Source of the DNA: Lenzites betulinus
Lineage: Eukaryota; Basidiomycota; Agaricomycetes; Polyporales; Polyporaceae
Length of the DNA stretch: 64,000 bases
Reading direction: 5' to 3'
Assembly (NCBI GenBank): GCA_022264855.1
Contig: JABYQU010000025.1
Coordinates: 124,001-188,000 of the forward strand
This document shows positions 10,046-23,670 of this stretch, piece by piece. The position numbers were made by a program, and so were the translations under genes. The notes beneath the pieces are model-generated. The model saw nothing but the letters and a program-made list of their open reading frames with translations. It had not been told where the DNA came from and did not search any database. Numbering within the stretch: position 1 is the first letter of the stretch; each line of letters begins with the position of its first letter.

Positions 10046-12955
10046 TGTTGAATGAGTGTAAGGGTGGGGGGTGAGGGTGGCTGCGAGGGGTGCGAGGGGG
10101 TGCGAGGGGGTGCGGTGGGGGATTGAAGCGAGTAGGACTCGTAGGGTTTGGGAGGAGAGTCGAGAGGAACCTTTATACCCGAGCGCACACAGACGCGCAC
10201 GCCAGGACCGCTCTGCAAGAGCATGGCTTATTTTATTTTTTTGGCCTTCGCACAAGGCGCGCTGCCGGCCAAGCCCAAGGACCAAGGAACGCATGGCCGG
10301 TGGGTTGTCCAGGGGCGAGACCGGTAGACGCGTTCGGCGGTGATGGGCAAACGACACCCTGGAAAAAATGGAGGGTCCCGGGGGTAATGATTACCTTTTG
10401 ACGTCCGGGGTGCAAATGCGGAGAGGAGGCTGGAACGCCGGTGCCGCGCTCGGTGTCGGCCCACACGCGCGCGGGAACAGGTAACGACCGTGCATGAGAA
10501 ACGTCGTTAACGCGTCCTGGGATTGAATATTGCGCAGCGGACTTGCTGTCTGCGGCTTCGTACAAAGCAGCGTGGCGGCAACGTGCAGCGGAAAGCGGAC
10601 GCCTGTATGTCAGCACGGGGAGGCACGAGGGAGCAGGAAAAAAGACACGGCTGTTCCCAATGAGGCAGTTTACCTAATCACATATGTTGAGTCGCGGCGG
10701 TATCGATCAGGAACGGGGGGACCGGTGTTCCTCCGACAACTCGGTGCCGTTGACGATCCACAGGCCAGGGCGCGCCGCGCAAGAGTACTGAAAAAACATT
10801 AGGCATTAGATTCGAACAGCGAATGAGAGCAGGAAGGACGCACATAAGCCCCGAAGGCCTAGAACCGATGAGTAACTCCTCGGCAAACGCCCCACAGTTG
10901 ACGCCCGTTACCACATGCTACGCGCCTGTGAGAGTCGGCGCTCCGGGGAAACCTGGACACTTGAATTTGAAAGACTAGCCAGCCCGCGTTCGCTATACTC
11001 CGGCTGACAGGAAAGTCGAGGGTCAACATACCAAGCAGTCGGGCTTGGCGTCAATATGAGCAAGTGCTCTCGGCTTTGAATTATTGGCGATTTCGTCCGG
11101 ATGCCGGAAAACCACTGGCCCTTGACTCTTGGAGGAGACGCTGCCTGGAACCAGGAACGAATTCGCTGAAACAGGGTGTATCCAGCGCAGAGCCTCCATA
11201 TGACTGTAAAGCGTCTTGACACTGGAAAATCTTCATGCGGTGGGACTTTGGTCAACGTTGCCACACGTTCCTGAAAGAGTATATGAGGTAGCTCCCACGT
11301 CATTCATCATCAGTAAGAGGAGTAATCGTTGAACTCACATGTGTGCACCCAAGTTACGCGGCGTAAGGGGTAAACGCCCCGCTGCGTAGATCGGCCGTAC
11401 TGTTAGAATAAGTGTATGAGGAATGACGTGACACTTGTGCTGGTGCACACGTCAGTATTCCAAGTAATGACAGTGTAAACTACAGCCTGAGCTGCCAGGG
11501 TTGTCGAAACGGTAGTTGTGTCCATCTAGACCGAAAAATATCCACACTGCAATCGGACTGCTGCCCGGGAACCGGGTATATGTCCTACTGACGGGATAGG
11601 AACAATTGATACCAATAAGATTACAGGGCAATGATACGAAGAGTTAGCATTTGAAGCATTATAGCATGTAGCTATAGGCGGGGTGCTTCGGGTTGCGACA
11701 GCTCCCCGATGTAGATCGCCACCCGCAACAGAGTTCCCCAGCACATTCACTGGGGAACTCTTCTGCGGGTCGTTGGCAGTAGACGAGTTCACATGACACC
11801 ACGTGTCCCCAACGCAAGGCCGGAACTTATAATCGTGCCGTTCTGCCTCGCCAAAGACACGAGGAGATATGACCGTGCGCAACGTTTCCGTGACCCCATG
11901 TCTTGCCTCTGGGATGCGGCGGACGCCGCCCTGCACGCGCCCAGTTGCAGCATGGCCCTCAGACGGCGTCCAGGCTCGAGACATCGTACCATGCAACTGC
12001 TTCCTACGGATCACCGTGGGATGTAGGACGTGATCAATAGCGTGAGCTACAGTATATTTTGCAGCTTCGTGGTCGCAAGCTTGTTTCTAATAACTTCCTT
12101 CGGCAGTCGCAGTGCAGCGTACAGATAGATGAGATGGGGGATTCGCTGAGCAATTCGTGCGACGCAACTCACCTCAGTCTGAGAGCCCTAGCCCCACCGG
12201 ACGAACTTTAATATAGAACGTCTCTGAGCGGTATGCGTCAAGGTGTATGGCGTAAAATTGCATATCCAAGATCAAGATAGCCTCGAAGGTCCTTTCAGAT
12301 GTAGAAACGTGAAATTTACTTGCGACCAACGACTACCGGTGCGACTCCCTGATCGCTTGTCGAAGGGGGCCCGCTCTTGAGAGTGAAACTGATTATCCTG
12401 TAGGTGTTGGGAGACAGCTGAGAGGTAAGATCACACTTGAACAATCAGAGGGAATTGCCAGAAGTCTGAAGAACAACTGAAGACGTGGATGAGTGTTGAG
12501 CGTAAAGGCGACAGGTGGAGGGCGGAACCTGCAAGTTTGGTAGGCGCAGCGCGGCAATCACCGAGATTGTTATCGTATGTATCCAGGCTCGGCGCCAGTC
12601 TGACGAGCCATAAATCCTGCAAGGCCGGTTTTGTCGAGTGATATTAAACGTTGGGCTTGAGTTGCAACAGGATTCGGCTGTTCCACGTCCAGCCAACCTG
12701 ATATTACACGCGGTGGACCGGGGAAATACTGGGAGCGGTGGGCGCTTCAAAAGCTGTTGCGAAATGAACTGCATTCCAAATGTGGAAATGCGGAGTAGTT
12801 GCCCGATCAGAATGTACAGCACCGTCGTGATACGTTTGGCAAGTCCGCGAGACTCCTGCACACTACCGCCCTCCTGCTACTCATTGACTCTGCAGTAACA
12901 TCTAACTCAGAACTAAACCGCAGATAATTGACGTGACGACACGTCCCCTGAAGAG
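10046..12955. other. intergenic region of 2.9 kb
   Basis: The first 200 bp are the promoter of the barwin-like gene. Beyond about 10.4 kb I see only unconvincing frames (10908-11303 and 11526-12014, minus), without domains, signal peptides or consistent splice partners. Confidence 0.45.
10172..10178 (-). promoter_or_regulatory. TATA box of the barwin-like gene
   Basis: Read on the minus strand the sequence is GGGTATAAAGG, about 130 nt upstream of the start codon at 10045. This is in the usual range for fungal genes coding abundant secreted proteins. Confidence 0.5.
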
Positions 12956-15900
12956 ATGTCCGTCTCTAGCGGACAAACGTACGGACAGCATCTCCCCGTA
13001 TGTTCGATCCCACCAAGTACCGCGTGACTCAGAACCTCACGATGGTTTCATAACGTTGACAGGATCAGGTCGAGAGGATATCTGCTCTGTCTGATGCCCA
13101 TTTGGAAGTCCTAGCGGACGTGAGTCCCACGCTCGTGGTATCGACCAATGAGGCCACTCAGTCACGCCGGTCAAAACTCGGCCTTTTATAGGTGCGCGAC
13201 CTGCACAAGGAGCGTGCTGCATTAGAGCGCGAGTATGCCGCGAAGTTACAACTGCTGGCTAAGAAGGCGGCCGAGAAGAAAGCGAAGAAGATGCCAGCGG
13301 TAGTCGTTGGCAGCGAGCCCACGAAGGCCTGGGACGAGACCACACTCACGAAGAGGTCGGTGATGTCATGGACACGGTATCGAATAAATTAAACACTGAT
13401 CTCCGGAAGGACAGCACGCTTGACGGAGCTTACACGCAACTCATTTCAGCCTTAACAGACTCTTCCCAGGACCGCATCACCCTGGCAGACTCATTTTCCA
13501 GCCAAGTCATAGAGCCGCTCAAGGCCACAGAACGAAAGTATGACGAGATGAAGAAGAAGCAAATGCAGCATTATCAGAAGCTGTTGGCCGAAAGGGATCG
13601 CGTCTATGCGGACCGAATGAAGGTTCGTTTGATATTCCTGTTACGTTGTGCCTGTGCTAAATTCTTTCTTGACAGAGCAAACAGAAGGTGTTTCATGCCA
13701 CCTCCCGCTCACCCGCTCAACGTACTAATTCATTTTAGTACGACGAAGAATGCGCAGAGGTAGAAACCTACCGCCAGAAGCAGGCGAGTATGCTCGTACC
13801 CCAACTATAAATAGTATGCTGAATATTCGCCTGTTGTAGGAACGCTCTGCCGATGATCGACATGCAGAAAGGGCAGCAAGGCAATACGAACAGCAACAAG
13901 TAGACATGCTCAACAGCAAAAAGTGCGTCTCCATCTATTTTGTAGTCGACGGGTCTCGCATCTCATCAATAATTCATGTCTTCAGTGCTTATCTTATTTC
14001 CATTACAATTGCCAACAAGGTCAAGGAGAAGTTCTACTCCGAGGATATACCTGCTTTGGAAAACGTAAGTCTAAGTCGTAGATGGTGGTATCATGTACTG
14101 AGGTGGAGTCCTTTATAGCAATTTCGTACGCCGGCTGAGTTACCCGTCGTTGACCCCTTTCGCTAACTCAAGGGAGATCAGAGGACTTGCACACTCGCCT
14201 TCTGACCCGATTCATCGAGATTTTGAAGAACGCCCAAGGTGTCCAGCAGAAGCACCTAGACGCGTTGCGCTTGCACCTGACCGACACTGAGGCTGCCCTT
14301 GGTGCCGTTAGTCCACAAGCGGACCAAGACCTCTTCATCGATTACAACATCGCGCCGTTCACGCCGCCGCCTGACTGGGGTTTTGAGCCGTCTGGGGTTC
14401 ACTACGATCATGTAGGTGGGCGTTGTGTCCCTCTGGACTACTATGATACTCATGTTGGCAAGGGCGACATGAGTGTGGAACCTGCGTCGAAAGTATACCT
14501 GCAAAACAGGTTAAGTCGATGCCGGGCCAAGCTGGAAGAGCTCGATCCGGTTTTGTCCTCGAAGCGTGCGTGCGGGACCGTACGGCTTGTTCAAGATCTT
14601 CATGGATGATCTAATCGGGGGCTGTTGACATCGGCAGGCAAGGAGACGGAACAACTCGGGAAACTCGTTATTGCCTACTCAGCCGACGACACTCTGGGCA
14701 ACGCCGGCGAGGTCCTTGATGTAAGTTCGTGGACTGCAGAGGCACAGGAAACTGCCTCGGCGTTGTTCATGGTGTGTCTGAGCCGCGTCTCTAATATCGC
14801 CTACCAGAGCTATTTGGATGCGCAACACGAATTGGCCTTCTACGGGACATCTCATGTCGTGCTTTCCACGGAGCTGGATACCATCTCTTCGGCACTGAAC
14901 GGTGAGTTTCTCCCCATCCCCATTCTGTAGAAGGCCCGAACCACGCGGAAGGTCGCTGCATGGGCGCAGTCTTCTTACGGCAGACATGAGTCCTCGGCTG
15001 GCGGCGCCACCATGCTGACCGATCCGCTGATAGGAGACGAGGGTGCGCAAAGTCCGCATTCGTTCAAAAGTTCTTCGTTCTCGATTCCCACATCATGCGC
15101 TTATTGCAAGGTCGGTTCGCGCTGCTCGCATCGTGATCTGATATTTCCATCTAAGCGTCTTCGACGTATTTCCTGCATCTAGACGTCTATCTGGGGTCTC
15201 AGCAAGCAAGGCAAGACATGCAAAGCGTGCGGAATCTCTGTGCACTCGAAATGCGAGCTGAAGGTATAGCGGCGCCCTCGGCTCATGCATACTTATCATT
15301 TCTAACAAGCTCTCAAGCTCCCGGCTGACTGCACCGGGACGCGACACAGTGGTCGTGGTCACGGTCTCACGGATTCCGTCTCCTCTATCTCGTCTATTTC
15401 AAGATCTTCTTCGGTGATCTCGCACGAGCATTCCACTGGTATGTTTAACGTTCAAATTCTATATGTCCTCCCCGTGTTCACGTGTGGGCTGCCACGAGCA
15501 GACTCATCCGCTTTAGCTACGCCTACCGCCTCGTCCTTCGCTCGTGCGTCTCATGTGGTAGAGGATACGGGGCCCTCGGCGCGAGTCCTTTTCGATTTCG
15601 CTCCGACGTCGCCGTTCGAACTGGCGGTATCCGGTGCGTCCGACGGACCATATGTCAGCACACCCCTCCTCATCACGTACTTTCAGCCGAGAGCATCGTA
15701 CATGTGCTTGAAGAAGATGACGGCTCAGGCTGGGTCAAGGTGGCTGACAATTCTGGGGCGAAGGGTCTCGTCCCGGCGTCCTACGTCGAGCTTTCGGAAT
15801 CGACGCCAGCTCCGGCCAGCAGCACCCCGTCGTCGGTCTCTGGAACGGACCAGAACGCAGGAGAATATGGTACGATGTTTTCTACCGCTTCGTTCTTTTT

Positions 15901-16197
15901 CTGTTCGCTCAAGGAGAGTGGTCAGTCCGGGGCATATATGCCTACTCAGCGCAGGGCCCCGATGAGCTTGACGTTGAAGAAGGTGCGATGATTCGTCTGA
16001 CGGCAGGACCGACAGGGGGTCGGAACTACGCCGAGGGGTGGTGGGAAGGTACGCGAGTCTCTCGGGCACGCTCGACGTACTCGGGGGCTGATGGTGCGTT
16101 GATCTTGGATTCAGGGGTGAGCGCAAGTGGGAAGAGAGGCATCTTCCCCAGCAACTACGTAAAGCAGTTATCTCTCCTACCGGAACGCGCGCGCTGA
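12956..16197 (+). CDS. BZZ1: Bzz1-like F-BAR, C1 and tandem SH3 protein
   Basis: Twenty exons: 12956-12997, 13063-13119, 13192-13359, 13410-13622, 13676-13687, 13739-13783, 13840-13922, 13986-14064, 14119-14125, 14182-14411, 14463-14565, 14638-14720, 14808-14901, 15034-15110, 15183-15263, 15318-15438, 15502-15633, 15687-15869, 15926-16048, 16115-16197; 671 residues. The N-terminus (TYGQHLPDQVERIS, RDLHKERAALEREYAAKLQL) is an FCH/F-BAR domain. Residues about 410-470 form a C1 zinc finger with the H, CxxC, CxxC, H, C, C order. Two SH3 domains follow, about 510-575 (ARVLFDFAP...SGWVKV...GLVPASYVEL) and 610-665 (YAYSAQGPDELDV...GIFPSNYV). Family members bind curved plasma membrane and recruit Las17/WASP-type actin nucleation at endocytic sites. 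Intron 6 (13784-13839) appears to use a GC donor, and exon 9 has only 7 nt. The 132-nt intron before exon 14 is the least certain junction. Confidence 0.93.
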
Positions 16198-18407
16198 CTA
16201 TCCGGTGCAGGTGGAGGCCGCGTAGGTTCGGCCGGGGTCCGACCGTCATGGGCTCGACGAGGCGACGCTGAGCGGAGGAGGACGTTACCGACTGTCCGGA
16301 AGCTGGACCGTGCTGATGCCCTGCGAGCGCGCAGTGATTGCGATGTCAGAGCTCCCCGAGTAGCCATTCCATCTACGAATTCCTGTCTCTTACATAATAT
16401 ACGCTTTCCCTCCGAACCTCGGCTGAGCTGCAGTTTATTTGATCCCCCACACGCTCCCACACGCGTCCCTGGACAAGGCCTGCGCGATTTCGATCTCAAC
16501 CCCGATACTTGCGCGTGCTGGTCATCCCCGGCGAACGACACTCCTCCACGATATCTATGCAGCGGTCTCACCTACCCAAACATCAGTAGATGCACTCTTC
16601 GTGGAAGGCCTACGCACTTACGACAGTAGCCGAATGAGGGACACCTCGAGTGTACATGCACGGAAGCCTCCCGACCTATGGATGGTGTTTCCTACCGCGC
16701 AAGGCAATACCTGCTCGCCCATATTCATATTCTAGTGGAGACGCTCTTGGGTATACTTCGGCCCCCCGAAGTCTAGACATGAGGCAACTAGTGCGCGTCT
16801 CAAAGGGTCAATTTCGACTATCTGGGAACCGCGAGGCATGAGTTCGCGGATTAGGAAGGCGTTCCGCCATGTCCCCGTGCCTCCAGGTCTATCTGCGAAG
16901 AACCTTCCTGACATACGGAAGCGGCTGCAGGTGTGGGGCTGCCCAATTCTGCGGGGAACTTCACACGATGCCACACTACGTACTCGCCCGCAGTATACGT
17001 AGATGAATTACGGAGTCCGGGTCAAGAAGGGGGACTTTACATACACGATTCACGGCACCCATAGACTTCCGACATGTCCACGTTCTTCTCCATCAACGCG
17101 CCCAGCGCGATCGTTGCGTGATACGCGCTTGCGTCAAGAACATATGGTCGGATGAGGCTGCCGTGCTGCTCCCCCCGAGGCAGAACTTCTGCACGCTCCC
17201 CGGGCAGGCGACTAAGCTCCCCGGAGCTCCGTCATGGTTCATGACGCTGGCGACAAGTTATGGTTCGGTCTGGCACTGTAGTATTGGAACTCCGAGAGGA
17301 GAACAATCCGCTGCTGTATATAATCTAGGAGGGACTCGGCGACAAGTCTTTATCGAAATCTTCCCCCTTTAGTTGCACTCCCTAGTGGCTAGTTCATCGT
17401 CTTTGCGCCGCCACCCCATTCTCTCATATCTGTGTCGCCACACAAGCACGACGAATATCAACGACGCCACATTCTCGTCGATCCATGAGACAGGGAGGTG
17501 GTGGAACGTACCAAGGCATAGTACCCCTATTTATCTCTGCCGGAAGAGGTCGCGGTCTGTCGCCGTTCCGACCGACGTATCGTCAGCGTCAGTCCCATCG
17601 TATTAGCGGCGCAGCCCGCCCTAGCATGATTGCATGCCAGCCAGATTCATCGCTATTGCGATGGATGACTGCGACGACGATTCCGAAGCCGGAACCGGTG
17701 CACAGGAGCGTCCTCTCTGATCTTCGACCGAGCCAGCAATCCTCGGCCTGCGCAGGCCGGGGAACGCTGGCTAGCCCTCTATCATTGCTGACACGCATTT
17801 CAGATACCCACTTCCCCGTCGGCCAAGGCAGCACTCACCGTATATCAGACGCGAGCGCATATATCGGTCCTAGAGCGCGCGGCGTCTGAAATGCGATATG
17901 ATGCATCCGGCTGAGTGGACGGATCGCAGGGTCTCATTACAACCTAGACAAATTCGTACGAAAGTCAAAAATATGGTGTTCATGAGCTGGGTACTATAAA
18001 GTATTTTGTAGGACGCGTAGCTACCAGAGACGTGAAGTGTGAAATGCGTGCCGTATATCCTGGGAATGCCTTCTGTTGACCTGGGTGCTGAAAACATGGT
18101 TTAGGGGGACATAGTCTCTTCCTGATATTTTTAGTCAACCTAGACAAGGGCATCCACTGTACTGACGGTCATGAGCATGGTATGTTTGAAATGCTTCAAG
18201 GCGCGTCTGACAAGAGCGCGGGAGTCGGGGAGACAAGAGAAGCGCCTTTTGCTAGACGCTCATGGAGGTGCGTGCGCGTCGCCCAAACAGATCACAACTC
18301 GCAGCTCTCTGCCATACTGCTTGCTTACTACACCACTCTGGCTCTTGTTCACCACCAAAACACCCCCATACTTGCCTATCACTTCGTGCGAATCGGGGAT
18401 CTTAGCT
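16198..18407. other. intergenic region of 2.2 kb
   Basis: Lies between BZZ1 and CAF1. Frames up to 138 codons occur but none shows a domain or a consistent exon chain. The last 200 bp hold the presumptive CAF1 promoter and leader. Confidence 0.45.
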
Positions 18408-19839
18408 ATGTCGCGTATACGCGAGGTATGGGCTCCCAATCTGGAGACAGAGATGGCGAACATCCGCGACCTCATCGAGCAGTACCCCTACGTCGCAATG
18501 GTCCGACACGTCTCTCGCGACTCGGACTTGACCTAACCTGGCTTATGCATCCTTTCTATTGCATAGGACACTGAGTTCCCTGGGGTGGTCGCGCGACCGA
18601 TTGGCTCGTTCAAGACGTCGTCGGATTACCATTACCAAACCATGCGGTGCAATGTGGATCTGCTCAAGATCATTCAGGTTGGGCTCACGCTGGCGGATGA
18701 GGATGGCAACTTCCCTCAGGAGGTATCAACATGGCAGTTTAACTTCAGGTTCAGCGCGAGGTGTGTGGGCGTGGGTCCAGCTTTCGACTAGGGCGTCCCC
18801 ATGTTAGGGCATTCCGCTTACGTAATCATACAGTGAGGACATGTTCGCCCCTGAATCCATCGACCTCCTGCAGAAGTCTGGCATCGAACTGCAGCGGCAT
18901 GAGGAGATGGGGATTGAGCCCAACGACTTCGCGGAGCTCATGATCACCTCGGGGCTCGTGTTGTCCCCCGACACGAAGTGGATCTCGTTTCACAGGTGAG
19001 AATTGTTGATCCTAGTTTGCGCCAATGATCGGCGCGTACATTGTACGTCGCCTACACAGGCGGGGCCAGTCGGTCGAGAGGCAACTGCCTAACTCGGGAT
19101 TGTTTCGCCTCGCCCCGACTAGCTGAACGCGCCGCCCGTCCACCGTTCGCGGGATCATCCTCGCGCCCATAGCTGACGCCGGCTTGGTGACAGCGGCTAC
19201 GACTTTGGCTACTTCGTCAAGCTCCTCACGGGGCAGTCATTACCTATGAACGAGGAGACATTCTTCGACGTCCTACATACATGGTTCCCGACCATATACG
19301 ACATCAAGTACGTCATGCGCTCGTGCAAAGTTTTGAAAGGTGGGCTACAAGACGTCGCCGACGACCTCGGAGTACGTACAATCCAAACACACTCCACCAC
19401 CCCACTCACCTCATACATCCTCCAGGTCATGCGAATAGGGCCCTCCCACCAAGCCGGCTCCGACTCGCTCCTCACCGCGTCCACCTTTTTCAAGATGCGC
19501 GAGATCTACTTCGCGGACAAGCTCGACGAGCCCGAGTTCAACGGCAAGCTCTACGGGCTCGGGCAGACGTTCACGCTGCAGAACGGGATCGCCGAGGCCG
19601 CGCGCGCCGGCGCCGCGACGCTCGCCGAGCGCGAGGACCGCGCGGTTGCGCCCAGCCGCGACGCGCACAACCAGACCCCGGGCCCGCAGGGGCACGGCGT
19701 CATGGGCATGGGCCCGTCGCTGACGACGCCCGTCATGGCGGGCGCGATGCCCGCGCAGATGCCGACGACACCGTATGGGCCAATGTCGAACGGGCCGTAT
19801 ATGCGTGCGGCGATTGGTGTTGGGGGCGGCGGGCGGTAG
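18408..19839 (+). CDS. CAF1: CCR4-NOT deadenylase subunit Caf1/Pop2
   Basis: Exons: 18408-18500, 18567-18760, 18834-18995, 19194-19371, 19426-19839; introns of 66, 73, 198 and 54 nt; 346 residues. It is a 3'-5' poly(A) exonuclease of the DEDDh class, acting in mRNA turnover as part of CCR4-NOT. The catalytic residues are visible: D32 and E34 in AMDTEFPGVV, D153 in FHSGYDFGYFVKLL, and H217 and D222 in GPSHQAGSDSLLT, in the same spacing as animal CNOT7. The start MSRIREVWAPNLETEM matches the family N-terminus. The C-terminal 70 residues are a low-complexity Gly/Pro/Met tail (GVMGMGPSLTTPVMAG onward), common in fungal orthologues. The third intron is unusually long for this window. Confidence 0.96.
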
Positions 19840-22141
19840 TGCGGGGTCTGCGAGCGAGGAGGGGGCGCGCGAGGAGGGGGCGTGGGGGGCGCGCGGGGGC
19901 GGCGTGGTGTGTACGTGGTATATCCGCACCGGACTTTTTGTGCGATGTACTGTACGATTCTCGGTGTATCATCGTAGCCTGTTTGTTCGTTGTCGAAGCT
20001 CTCTTTCTCTCATCTCTGTCTGTGTTTTGTTTGAATGCATCTCTGATATGATTCCCCCACACTCGACAGTGGCGTGCACAGCCCAGAGGAGCGCGTGTGT
20101 AAAACACACCCTGCGCTAACGCGACTTGGTTCTTGCGCCGGCTGCTTTGCAAAGAAGGAATGATAGGGTCGTGGGGTCCGGGGACCATGGGATCAGGCGG
20201 ATGACTGGACGGAACTAGCGCAACGCATCAGAGGTCATATAAACACTTTCCCCCGCCTAGCCCACGCAAGCGGCCCTTCCCTGGCCTAACGCCAGCGAAG
20301 CGGGTTCCATCCTGCACGATACGGTGCGCACGCTATCACGAGGGGACGCTTGCGCGGACGCGCAACGCACCGTCGAGGCACAGGCAATCAACTGACGTCC
20401 AAAACGTTGCACCCGCGCCGCTCAGTCCTGCTATCGTATCGCGCCTCCGCCGGCGTGCTGATACGCATGTCCGCCACCGTCCTGCGGGCGACATTGTCCC
20501 CGCCGCGCAGGCACCCGTCTGCTGCACGGACGGGCTGATTCGACCGCTTAGAGGAACGAACGCGCGGAACGTGTATCGCGAGCAAAACAGGTCATCGACC
20601 CCGCGGCCTGCGCGTGCTCTCCGACTGGCCACAATCGAATCCGTGATTCCGTGGTTCTCGTTTCAGATATCGTGTCTCGTACCATCATTGGCCGCGGCGC
20701 GGCGCTCGGGGGGCCGCAAAAGCTCCCTGCGTGCGCGTGCCGCGCCGTCTTCTGAGTTCTGGCTTCTATGAACGGTGCGAGACGCGGGACGCCAGGAAGG
20801 GAAGGCTGTAAGGGAATCTGGCCGATAATAATGAGCAGCAGCATTCCTCTCGCGCGCGCCGCGATACGGGTACGAGGACGGACGGACGGTGGCGGACCCC
20901 TGTGTGTGGGACGGCTGTGCGGCCGCGCTTCTGGGCAGGAAGATGCAGCAGCCCGCTAGAAGCTCCGGGGGGTGAGACAGCCGAGTGGCGGCACTATGGG
21001 TCCCGGGCGCAGAGGGGCATTTACTGGGCTGGGGCGACGTCAGCGATCGTTGTATATTGAGCACGGCGGAGAGCGATGATGGCCCCCGGGCTTTGGCGAA
21101 GGTGCGCCTGCGTGGACCCCGGGTTTGGAACTTGGAAGGTCCAGGGCGGCAGGGTGGGTGGGGAGACGGCTGGCAGGGAGCGGAAGGCCACGAAGGCCGC
21201 GCGCCCATGCGATCCCGCGACGTTCGAGATCCTGCTTGAGTTCAGGGTTCGTATGTATCGGCGTGAGGACGCGCAGACGATCACGGGTGATTGGCTGGGC
21301 GCGGGCTTGGGGAGCTTCCGACGCTCCACCACGCCCACAAACGGCTCTTCGATAGGGCCCACCGCACGCAGTGCGGCGTTCGCACACGGGTGGGAGCAGG
21401 GAGCAGAGCGAAGCCGCACTGCGGCTCAGCGAGTGTTTCGTGCCTCGGATGATTGCGTCTGGACACGGGCATTGCCTCGACGGTCTTGGATGGTGTACAT
21501 ACAAGGCAAGAGCCACGCATAAAACAGGTGGCGAGCCGGCGTGCGTGCATGGCCCTGCGCCCCCCAGTTCAGGCTCGGCTGACACAGGAGAAGAGAGAGA
21601 GGAACGTGCCTGGCGTTCTCGCACAGCAGGCGCAGCGAGCGGGAGAAGAGACCAGGCGGAACGTCTTCATTGCCCACCGGCCGGCCATTGGCTGACGCAG
21701 CGCACCCGGATGGGCAGTGGGGACGCATTCTCACCTCGACTGTAAATTCATGGGAGGGTGCACGCGAAGAACGAGCGTGCGGCGCGCACAGTCTAACGCT
21801 TGAGCTTGTGCGTTTCATCCCGCGAACGGTTTGCCATAAGGGTCGGTATGAACCGCCGCCGCCGCTGACGGTCGCGCGGACGTTGCGTGGGTGCGCAGCT
21901 GCGCAGGTGCAGCGGGCCCCGCGGGTACTCGCGCGCCGACTGCCATGTAGGGTTTCATTGTAGCGGGGCCGGAAGCGGTACGTAAGGAGGAAAGCCGTCC
22001 GCAATATGAACGCGGGACAGCGCGCGCGACGTGGGCAGGCTCTGGGCGAGAACGTTCCTGGGTGCCACGTCGAGCATGCGCTGCGGACGATGGCCGGGTT
22101 CCTTTTCGCGCGAGCTAGGGCACGGGCAATTAGGTCGATGT

Positions 22142-22235
22142 GATTCACCGTGGGCTTTACAGGTGTAATTCACCGTGATTCACCTGTGAATCTCGAAAGG
22201 CCCAAAAGTGCTGGGTGAATTAGGGTGAATTAGAC
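22142..22235. repeat. cluster of short GTGAAT/ATTCAC repeats
   Basis: Within about 95 bp the words TTCAC and GTGAA occur at least six times in both orientations, including an imperfect palindrome around 22168-22190 and a direct repeat GTGAATTAG. It sits at the switch from GC-rich to AT-rich sequence. It may be a binding-site cluster or a decayed repeat end; the function is unknown. Confidence 0.4.
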
Positions 22236-23640
22236 CTACCCCTTATAGACGACCTCCGCTGGCTGGCAGCGGTCTAACTGTATAAAAGCATGTGAGTATT
22301 TGCATGAAAGCATTCTGGACAGCGTGAGCCTACGGTGGACACTACAGTGCCTTCAGGATCGTCGACGATAGCTATAGCTTGGGTGTTTCAACGGATACTG
22401 GTAAAATCATCAGTGTGCAATTTGGTTGCAATCATAAGTGTGCTGAGTATTGTCTTGCTCCCGAGCCGCCCACAAGAGCCAGGCTGGTGACTATAGTTTA
22501 TGTTGGAGCTCGGGATTCCCGGGTCATGGAGGTACAAAATATGACTCGGCAAGCCGCGGCGCTGGGGGTATCAAGATATCAATGAGGCGCCCCTTATATA
22601 CTCAAATTTACGCCTGTCAATATTGATTCGCTCTAACATGTCATAAGCAGCCAGTGATCCAAAAGCTTACATAGTGGCGTCGTTCATCATTGCTTCACTC
22701 ACACTGATCAGCCATAAATCACGGGCACCGGTGGGGACTTTCTCGTTGATAACATGTTATTAACATGTAATTCACAAGAATAACTTACAACGTGTATTAA
22801 AACCGCTTTATTTACTCGAAAATGACGGCTGCGCTGGCGGAAACCTTACTTGATCGAAATAGAATAGAAAGATAGTAAGTACTTGCGATACTAAACTCCC
22901 AGGAATATTGCTGAAATGGTTCATCGAAAGAGCACCACATAAGTAGATCTGTGCCTACTCGGAGTAACCGATATGTTGCTGCAGATAAGTTGGTGACCGT
23001 GGTTCTCGCAGCGCGGTAGTCGAGGCCTCTCCAAACCAGGGCTGTTATGGACTGTCTAGGATAAGTGTCATTTGGTGGTATGATTGCGACTTAGCTCTAC
23101 AGGCAGATGCCTCTGTGAATCTGGGCATTGATGCTATATAAGTATGTTGTGCACGGTGATCGTGCTCCCTTCTCATGTAGCTGCAAATCGCCATCGTCGG
23201 CATAGGAGGGAGGAGGGACAAGGCGAAGTCCTATATATAGAGTTCCCCACGTGTATTCGGAAGTACTTACTTTACCAACTAGTACTGACGAGGTTTGAAA
23301 CCGGCGGAGGAAGTATGCTGCATTGGTTGGGGCACACAGTTTTGCAATAGTCTAACAGGGAGATTCTTCGTGACATCCAGCTGCCAGTGACGGTGGGGAA
23401 CGGTGTGAAGGTTGCAACTGCGACTATCTTGTCTGAGCTGCTTGCTGTTAAACGTTAAACCATGTTGAAGCCCGGAAAGCTCGTAACTATCATCTTAAGC
23501 TTAAGCGCTTAACAATTGAGCAAGATTTGCTGTCGCTTGAAGGCTGTATGTGCATATCATTACTGAGATAAACGCTTGGCACGCATTTAATTGACCATCT
23601 CTTTTATTTGTACTTATTGTCCAAATGAGACGGCCGGTGA

Positions 23641-23670
23641 GAGTAAGGTAAAGTAAGGTAAAGTAAGGTA
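23641..23670. repeat. three-copy tandem repeat of 10 bp
   Basis: The unit AAGTAAGGTA is repeated three times, the first copy with one change. It is short, with no evident function. Confidence 0.85.

Noticed and set aside
19281..20051. 256-codon plus-strand frame overlapping CAF1
   Set aside because: Frame-shifted reading of the GC-rich last CAF1 exon; the catalytic motifs are in the other frame.
21426..22148. 240-codon open frame (minus) and overlapping frames on both strands in 20.3-22.1 kb
   Set aside because: Very high GC content removes stop codons by chance; the translations are Arg/Ala/Pro-rich on all frames and show no domain, signal peptide or splice structure.
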